From: Desulfobacula sp.
Lineage (GTDB): Bacteria; Desulfobacterota; Desulfobacteria; Desulfobacterales; Desulfobacteraceae
Length of the DNA: 64,000 bases
NCBI GenBank assembly: GCA_012031875.1
Contig: JAAUSZ010000002.1
Span: 1 to 64,000, forward strand
Direction of reading: 5' to 3'
Part shown: positions 58,362 to 64,000 of the stretch, piece after piece
Layout of the letters: each line of letters opens with the position of its first letter
How positions within the stretch are numbered: position 1 is the first letter of the stretch
The notes under the pieces: generated by a model
Databases searched by the model: none
What the model was told of the DNA's origin: nothing
Seen by the model: only the letters and a program-made list of their open reading frames with translations
Made by a program: the position numbers and the translations under genes

Positions 58362-59443
58362 ATCCCGACCCTACGCACAATCTCGGCGGCAATCTGGTTG
58401 AGGGGAATGATATGATCCACCACCCCGGCATGGATGGCCTCACCCGGCATACCGAAAACCACGCAGGTCTGCCTGTCCTGGGCGATCACTTGGGCGCCCA
58501 GCCGCTTCATCAGCCGAAGGCCCAGAACCCCGTCGGAGCCCATGCCGGTCATGATGACGCCAAGGGCGTGTTTCCCGTACACCCTGGATACGGACCGGAA
58601 CAAATAGTCTACCGAGGGCTGGCAGTGGTTTTCCGGCGGGTCGTCATTGATTTCAATCCGGTATTTTCCCGAATCCTGTACGACTTTCATCTGCCTGCCG
58701 CCCGGTGCGATAAACACCATGCCGCGCTTGAGTTCCATGCCGTCCCCGGCCTCTACAACCGTTAACGCGCTTTTCTGGTCAAGGGATTCCGCGAGAGCGG
58801 CGGTAAACTCCGACGGCATGTGCTGGACAATGACAACAGGCACCCGAAGCTCTCCGGGAAGACAGGGGATAAGCTCGGCCAGGGCCTTGGGGCCGCCGGT
58901 GGAGATACCGACGGCAACGATCTGGATCCGGCCCGGTCCCGGTAAGGGGGCAGCTTTTTCCGGGGCAGGGTCCCGGACATCGTCCCGGGGGATCTCCCGT
59001 TCTTTGCCGTCCGGTTGGGGTGATGGCCGGATCTGCGCCACGATCTCACATAAAATGGGAGAAAGCTGGCCGAAAAGCGCATTCCTGCTTTCCAGGGGAT
59101 TGTCGGTTCCGGGTTTGGTGACAAAGGTCAGGGCGCCCAGTTCAAGGGCCTTTAATGTGACGGCCGCTCCTTCCCGGGTATGGGACGAGACCATGACCAC
59201 CTTCAGCTCAGGATGGTCGGCCCTGAGCTGTTGCAGCACCTCAAGCCCGTCCAGGTCAGGCATGTCAAAGTCCAGGGTCAGCAGGTCCGGCCTGAGCTGG
59301 GGGATTTTTGCCAGCGCCACTCGGCCGTCGGTGGCGGTCCCGGCCACCTCAACGCCTGGGATGGTTGAAAGGACATCCGACAGGACTTTTCTGTACAGGA
59401 CGGAATCGTCAACCACCAGAACTCGTAACAGGCGCTTAGGCAT
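58358..59443 (-). CDS. cheB: Protein-glutamate methylesterase CheB
   Basis: REC + GISTGGPKALAELI, VVQHMPSEFT, MTGMGSDGVLGL. Confidence 0.96.
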   Translation of the reverse strand: MPKRLLRVLVVDDSVLYRKVLSDVLSTIPGVEVAGTATDGRVALAKIPQLRPDLLTLDFDMPDLDGLEVLQQLRADHPELKVVMVSSHTREGAAVTLKALELGALTFVTKPGTDNPLESRNALFGQLSPILCEIVAQIRPSPQPDGKEREIPRDDVRDPAPEKAAPLPGPGRIQIVAVGISTGGPKALAELIPCLPGELRVPVVIVQHMPSEFTAALAESLDQKSALTVVEAGDGMELKRGMVFIAPGGRQMKVVQDSGKYRIEINDDPPENHCQPSVDYLFRSVSRVYGKHALGVIMTGMGSDGVLGLRLMKRLGAQVIAQDRQTCVVFGMPGEAIHAGVVDHIIPLNQIAAEIVRRVGI

Positions 59444-59885
59444 TATTTCCTGAGCAGTTCATCCAGGTCAAGAATGATCACCAGGTCCTTTTCCATACAA
59501 TAGACGCCTTTGACAAAGCGCCGCTGATTCCGTCAACATTCGACGGGGGCGCTGAAATATCGGCGTGGTGTGCATTGATCACATCATAAATATTATCCAC
59601 CAGCAGGGCGATGAGTTCCTCCTCATACCAGACCACCACCACCTGGGTGTCATCCCGGACTTCATCGGGGGGCAAACCGAATTTTTGGTGCAGATCAATG
59701 ACCGTGATAATTTCACCCCTCAGGTTGATGACGCCCCGGACATAATCAGGCGCCCGGTGAACCGGGGTAATTTCAAAATTATGGTTGATTTCCTGTACGT
59801 GACGGGTGTGGAGTCCGCAGAGCATGTCTCCGATCTGGAAAATGGCTAACTCCACGTCCGTGCCTTTGTTGGATAGATTCATCAT
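59443..59885 (-). CDS. cheW: Chemotaxis protein CheW; frameshift near 59522
   Basis: LAIFQIGDMLCGLHTRHVQEI...YVRGVINLRGEIITVIDLHQKFG; the next frame completes ...RFVKGVYCMEKDLVIILDLDELLRK*. Confidence 0.9.
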
Positions 59886-59924
59886 GGCCTTTTCTCTGCT
59901 AAAATAGTCTGTTGTCCACCCGCC

Positions 59925-62900
59925 TTAGAGAAGATATTTCCTGACGCAGGCAATTATTTTCTCGCGGTCCAGTTTGATCAGGTAATCATTAATCCCCGCA
60001 TTCCTGCCCTGCTTTTCCGCGGCGTCTCCGGCCAGGCTGGTGACGGCGATAATGGGCAGATTTTTGAACCGCTCATCCCCGCGGATCCGTTTGGCCATCT
60101 CCAGTCCGTTCATATGGGGCATTTCAATATCGGTCAGCACGATATCAATTCTTTCCCGGTTCAGTACTTCCAGTCCTTCCAGACCATTTGTCGCCGTCAG
60201 AGGCTGATAACCGATATCCGAGAGAAAGGATACGATCTGGTTGAGGAAAAACGGGGAATCTTCAACCACCAGGATATTTTCCGTGCGGTCGTTCTTTATC
60301 CCGGATTTTAAGGCCCTGGTCCACTCCGGCATAATGGTGTCCACCACCCCGTAAAGATCCGCCAGCAGGGTAATCTCCCCGTTAATGATGGTTGAGCCCA
60401 TGATCCCCGGCTGCCTGTGGGTCATCTCATCAATCACATAGGCCCCCCGGACGATGTCAATGACCTCGGAGATGATGATGCCGACCTCCTTGCCGCTGAT
60501 GGAGAAGACAATGATATAACAGGTCGGGCGGTCCGTTTCAGGTGAGCCCACATTGGCGGCCTCATCCATACTGAACAGGGGGAGGGGACCGCCGCGGTAC
60601 TGGATATTTTTCCGTCCTCCGGTAATTTTGATGTCTTTGGTCTTGCAGGATTCGATTCTTGAGATCAGGTCCAGCGGGATGGCGATCTGTTCGCCCGGCG
60701 CATTGCAGACCAGCAGGAGGGACTGGGTGTCTTTCACGATTTTGCTTTCGATCCTGCTTTGGGCCTGTTCCTGGACTGATTTTGAAACCGTTCTCAGGTT
60801 CATGATATTGCTGATGCCGATGATATCCAGAATCAGCGCCACCTTGCCGTCTCCCTGGACGGACGCGCCGGCATAGCACTCACAGTCACGCAGGTGGGTT
60901 CCGACCGGTTTGACCACGATCTCTTCAGAGTCCAGCACCTGGTCCACGACCATCCCGTAATGATAGTCTCCCACGGAGACCACCAGGATATTGTAAGCGC
61001 CGGCCGGGCTGCTCCGCCTGTCCCGGATGCTGGACCGTTTCTCTTCCCCGGGGGCCGGGCTTTTCATATCTGCCCGTGACGCGGTTTTCAGGGCCCGGGC
61101 CTGCCGCCGGTCTTCGGTCAGGTCCCGTCTGTCTACGGCCTGGGCGCCCGGATACGGAGAGGTGTAATACCGGTCCCCGATCCCGAGGACATCGGTCAGC
61201 CTGATCAGCGGCAAAAGTTCGCCCCTGAGGCGCATGACAATGGCCGAACCGATTTTTTCAATCCTGTCCCCGACTTTTGCCGCAGGGATTCTGACCAGTT
61301 CCACCATATTGACCTGGGGAACGGCATACCGTTCGTTCTGCACGGTAACGATCAGGCTGGGGATAATGGCCAGGGTCAGGGGCAGCTTGATGGTGATGAT
61401 GGACCCCCGGCCCGGTGTCGAGTCAATATCAACGGTCCCGCCGACTTTGGAAATATTGGTATTGACCACATCCATCCCCACGCCCCGGCCGGAAATATCA
61501 GTGATTTCCTTGGCCGTTGACATGCCGGGCAGGAAGATGAGGTTGGCGATTTCCTTATCGCTCATCTCATCCAGGGCGGCGGCATCGCGCAGCCCCATGG
61601 ACAATACTTTTTCCCTGACCCGCTCGATGTTGATTCCGGCGCCGTCATCTTCAATGGCGATCATGACCTGGCCGCCCTCGTGATAGGCGGTGATCCGCAG
61701 AATACCTGTTTCCGGTTTGTTGGCGGCCACCCGGTTTTCAGGCGTTTCAATCCCGTGGTCCACGGAGTTTCTGACCAGGTGGGTCAGGGGGTCGCCGATG
61801 GATTCAATAATGGTCTTGTCCAGCTCAACCTCGTCGCCTTCGATGATGAGGTTGATTTTTTTGCCGAGATTTTTGGAAAGGTCCCGGACAATCCGCTTGA
61901 ATTTGTTAAAAACATTGCCCACAGGCTGCATCCGGGTACTCATGATGGCTTCCTGAAGCTCGGAGGTGACCAGGTTCAGACGCTGGGAAATATTGTCGAT
62001 GCCCAGGACCTTCCGGGAGGATACGGCCTGGACCAGTTGGTTCCGGGTCAGGACAAGTTCTCCGGCCAGGGTCATGAGGGTGTCCAGCAGCTTGACATTG
62101 ACCCGCAGGTTGTCCGGTTTTTGTTCCGTCCTGGCCGGGGAATCGGCAGGCAGGGCCGGCCCGGCTTTTTCAGATGGTTTCGGGGCTGCCTGCCCGGGAG
62201 CGGCCGGGGCTTCAGCCGGCCGGACATCCTCAACCGGTCCGGCCTGGGCTGCTTCGGCCACAGCCGGTTCGGCTCCAATCGGTTCGGCCCGGTCCAGCTC
62301 AACCGGCCGGGAATCTTTTGCCGGGGCCCGGCCCGCCTGGGCCAAGTCATCGGCAGTGATCTGCCGGATCCGGTTCGGATTGATATCAAAGAAATTGCCC
62401 ATGAGGTCCTTTTCCAGGATGGTCGAAAAAAGGACCCTGAGACTGTTCCCGTTTTGCCTGATCAAATCGTCTGAGGGGACCTGGTCAATATCCATATCGG
62501 CGGCTAAGATATCCCCGGTTTCCTTTAGTTCCCCTATGATTCCGGCGCAGTCCTTTTCCGTTTCACCCGCATCATTTATGAGGGTGTACTGTAAAATATA
62601 AAGAAAGCTTCCCTTTTGAAAGACCGCGGCCATGTCGGAAGGCTCGGCTTTTTGCAGAAGATCTTCCGGGTTTTCTTCAATTTCCGGTTTTTCAACCGTA
62701 AAAATCTCCCGGGGCTCTCCGGGCGATTCAGGGCCGGGCCATGACATGTTCTCCAGATCGCTTTTTTCCGGAAGGGCCTCCCCGAGATAAATGGCGTTTA
62801 GGGCCGTCAGGTTGCCGGAAATATCGGTTTCATTGGATGTTTCACGGCGGTTGATCAGGATTGACAGGGTATCCATGGCATCCAGCAAAACGGAAACAAT

Positions 62901-63167
62901 GCCCGGGGTCGGGACCAGCTCCCGGGCCCGGATTTTCCCCATGACGTTTTCACTGGAATGGGACAGGGCCTCGACATTCTTCAGGCCGAGATAACCGGCC
63001 CCTCCCTTGATGGTATGCACGGCCCTGAATACCTTGTTGACAATCTCTTCGTCAAAATTTTCACCGGCCTTTTCGATGTTCAGGAGGTCATCTTCAATGC
63101 CGTCCAGATGCTCCAGGGACTCCTGGATAAAATCATTGAAAATTTCATTATCTTCAATATTGAACAT
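59925..63167 (-). CDS. cheA: Hybrid chemotaxis histidine kinase CheA (HPt-kinase-CheW-like-CheW-like-REC)
   Basis: [43 protein letters not shown]-terminal [21 protein letters not shown]. Confidence 0.96.
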   Translation of the reverse strand: MFNIEDNEIFNDFIQESLEHLDGIEDDLLNIEKAGENFDEEIVNKVFRAVHTIKGGAGYLGLKNVEALSHSSENVMGKIRARELVPTPGIVSVLLDAMDTLSILINRRETSNETDISGNLTALNAIYLGEALPEKSDLENMSWPGPESPGEPREIFTVEKPEIEENPEDLLQKAEPSDMAAVFQKGSFLYILQYTLINDAGETEKDCAGIIGELKETGDILAADMDIDQVPSDDLIRQNGNSLRVLFSTILEKDLMGNFFDINPNRIRQITADDLAQAGRAPAKDSRPVELDRAEPIGAEPAVAEAAQAGPVEDVRPAEAPAAPGQAAPKPSEKAGPALPADSPARTEQKPDNLRVNVKLLDTLMTLAGELVLTRNQLVQAVSSRKVLGIDNISQRLNLVTSELQEAIMSTRMQPVGNVFNKFKRIVRDLSKNLGKKINLIIEGDEVELDKTIIESIGDPLTHLVRNSVDHGIETPENRVAANKPETGILRITAYHEGGQVMIAIEDDGAGINIERVREKVLSMGLRDAAALDEMSDKEIANLIFLPGMSTAKEITDISGRGVGMDVVNTNISKVGGTVDIDSTPGRGSIITIKLPLTLAIIPSLIVTVQNERYAVPQVNMVELVRIPAAKVGDRIEKIGSAIVMRLRGELLPLIRLTDVLGIGDRYYTSPYPGAQAVDRRDLTEDRRQARALKTASRADMKSPAPGEEKRSSIRDRRSSPAGAYNILVVSVGDYHYGMVVDQVLDSEEIVVKPVGTHLRDCECYAGASVQGDGKVALILDIIGISNIMNLRTVSKSVQEQAQSRIESKIVKDTQSLLLVCNAPGEQIAIPLDLISRIESCKTKDIKITGGRKNIQYRGGPLPLFSMDEAANVGSPETDRPTCYIIVFSISGKEVGIIISEVIDIVRGAYVIDEMTHRQPGIMGSTIINGEITLLADLYGVVDTIMPEWTRALKSGIKNDRTENILVVEDSPFFLNQIVSFLSDIGYQPLTATNGLEGLEVLNRERIDIVLTDIEMPHMNGLEMAKRIRGDERFKNLPIIAVTSLAGDAAEKQGRNAGINDYLIKLDREKIIACVRKYLL

Positions 63168-64000
63168 GCTGTTCCTCTTTCCCTGAGCTTGGCCTTATCC
63201 GGGATAAGAATTTTTCAACTTCGTCCTTTAAAACGTCGGCCTGTTTCAACAGCTCGTCGGCGTTTTTGAGCACCTCACCTGCGGCGTGGCCGGTTTCATT
63301 GGCCGCCTGGGCGACAACGGTAATGCTCCGGGTGACCTCCTGGGTGCCGGATGCCGCCTGGTTCGTGCTTTCGGCAATATCAGCGGTGACGGTGGACTGT
63401 TCATCCACGGCCGCGGCAATGATGGCCGAGATTTCATCAATGGTGGTAATGGTCTGGGTGATATCGGTAATGGCGGAAACAGCCCCCTGGGTGGCGCTTT
63501 GGATCCCGTTGATATGCCGGGCGATTTCAGTGGTGGCCGCGGTGGTCTGCTTGGCCAGCTCCTTGACCTCGTTGGCCACCACGGCAAACCCCTTGCCGGC
63601 CTCCCCGGCCCGGGTGGCTTCAATGGTTGCGTTTAAAGCCAGGAGATTGGTCTGTTTTGCAATGTCGGTGATCAACTGGACCACATCGCCGATTTTCTGG
63701 GAGGCGGCGGTCAGGCTTCCCACCATTTCATTGGTATTCTGGGCCTTTTTAACGGCATTTCGTGCAATGGCCGAGGAGCTGGTCACCTGTTCGCTGATTT
63801 CCCCCACTGAGGCGGTTAACTCTTCCGTGGCGGATGCCACGCTCAGAACATTGGTGGAGGTCTGTTTGGAAGCCGCCGCAGCGGATGAAGACTGCTGATG
63901 GGTTTTTTCGGCCGTCTCGTTCATGTTCCGGGCCGAGCCCTGAAGATCGGACGCCGCAGTCAGAATGGCATTGATCACCTTCCCGACACTGGAGTGAAAG
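63154..64000 (-). CDS. Methyl-accepting chemotaxis protein, C-terminal part (5' end beyond window)
   Basis: [40 protein letters not shown]; reading frame open to window edge. Confidence 0.94.
   Translation of the reverse strand, partial: FHSSVGKVINAILTAASDLQGSARNMNETAEKTHQQSSSAAAASKQTSTNVLSVASATEELTASVGEISEQVTSSSAIARNAVKKAQNTNEMVGSLTAASQKIGDVVQLITDIAKQTNLLALNATIEATRAGEAGKGFAVVANEVKELAKQTTAATTEIARHINGIQSATQGAVSAITDITQTITTIDEISAIIAAAVDEQSTVTADIAESTNQAASGTQEVTRSITVVAQAANETGHAAGEVLKNADELLKQADVLKDEVEKFLSRIRPSSGKEEQHVQY

Overview
Coding-dense, high-GC window. Protein style suggests a sulfate-reducer-like Desulfobacterota (delta-proteobacterial) genome; this is inference only. It is dominated by signal transduction. 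Left edge: a DinJ/RelB-YafQ toxin-antitoxin pair, then a three-subunit molybdenum hydroxylase operon with a GntR/FadR-type regulator (minus strand). A sigma54 NtrC-type response regulator is followed by a long plus-strand run (about 7.2-38.2 kb). This run holds chemosensory cluster 1 (CheW, two tandem MCPs, CheA with an unusual N-terminus, CheD, HDOD, CheY, CheX-like, CheB, no CheR) and then an array of PAS/GAF/PocR/SBP_bac_3/LytS-like sensor kinases with receivers. A convergent minus-strand block (38.2-47.8 kb) holds more hybrid kinases plus CheR. Housekeeping genes follow (YbaK-like deacylase, thioesterase/gamma-carbonic-anhydrase fusion ORF, ZIP transporter, DEAD-box helicase, HDOD-GAF-GGDEF-like protein, acyl-CoA ligase). 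Chemosensory cluster 2 (CheX-receiver fusion, CheR, CheB, CheW, hybrid CheA, MCP) runs off the right edge. A central observation is that about 20 genes are split by indels, mostly single-nucleotide indels in short homopolymers, so many ORF-track breaks are probably sequence errors (or recent lesions) rather than real gene ends. I therefore report merged genes. The most interesting candidates are a sigma54 promoter/UAS architecture before the che operon, a 19-bp perfect inverted repeat between divergent regulators, an output-domain-poor kinase array embedded between two chemosensory systems, a CheA with LGEILV-type repeats, a CheX-REC fusion, a periplasmic CZB-like motif, and an MCP tail out of frame at an A9 tract.
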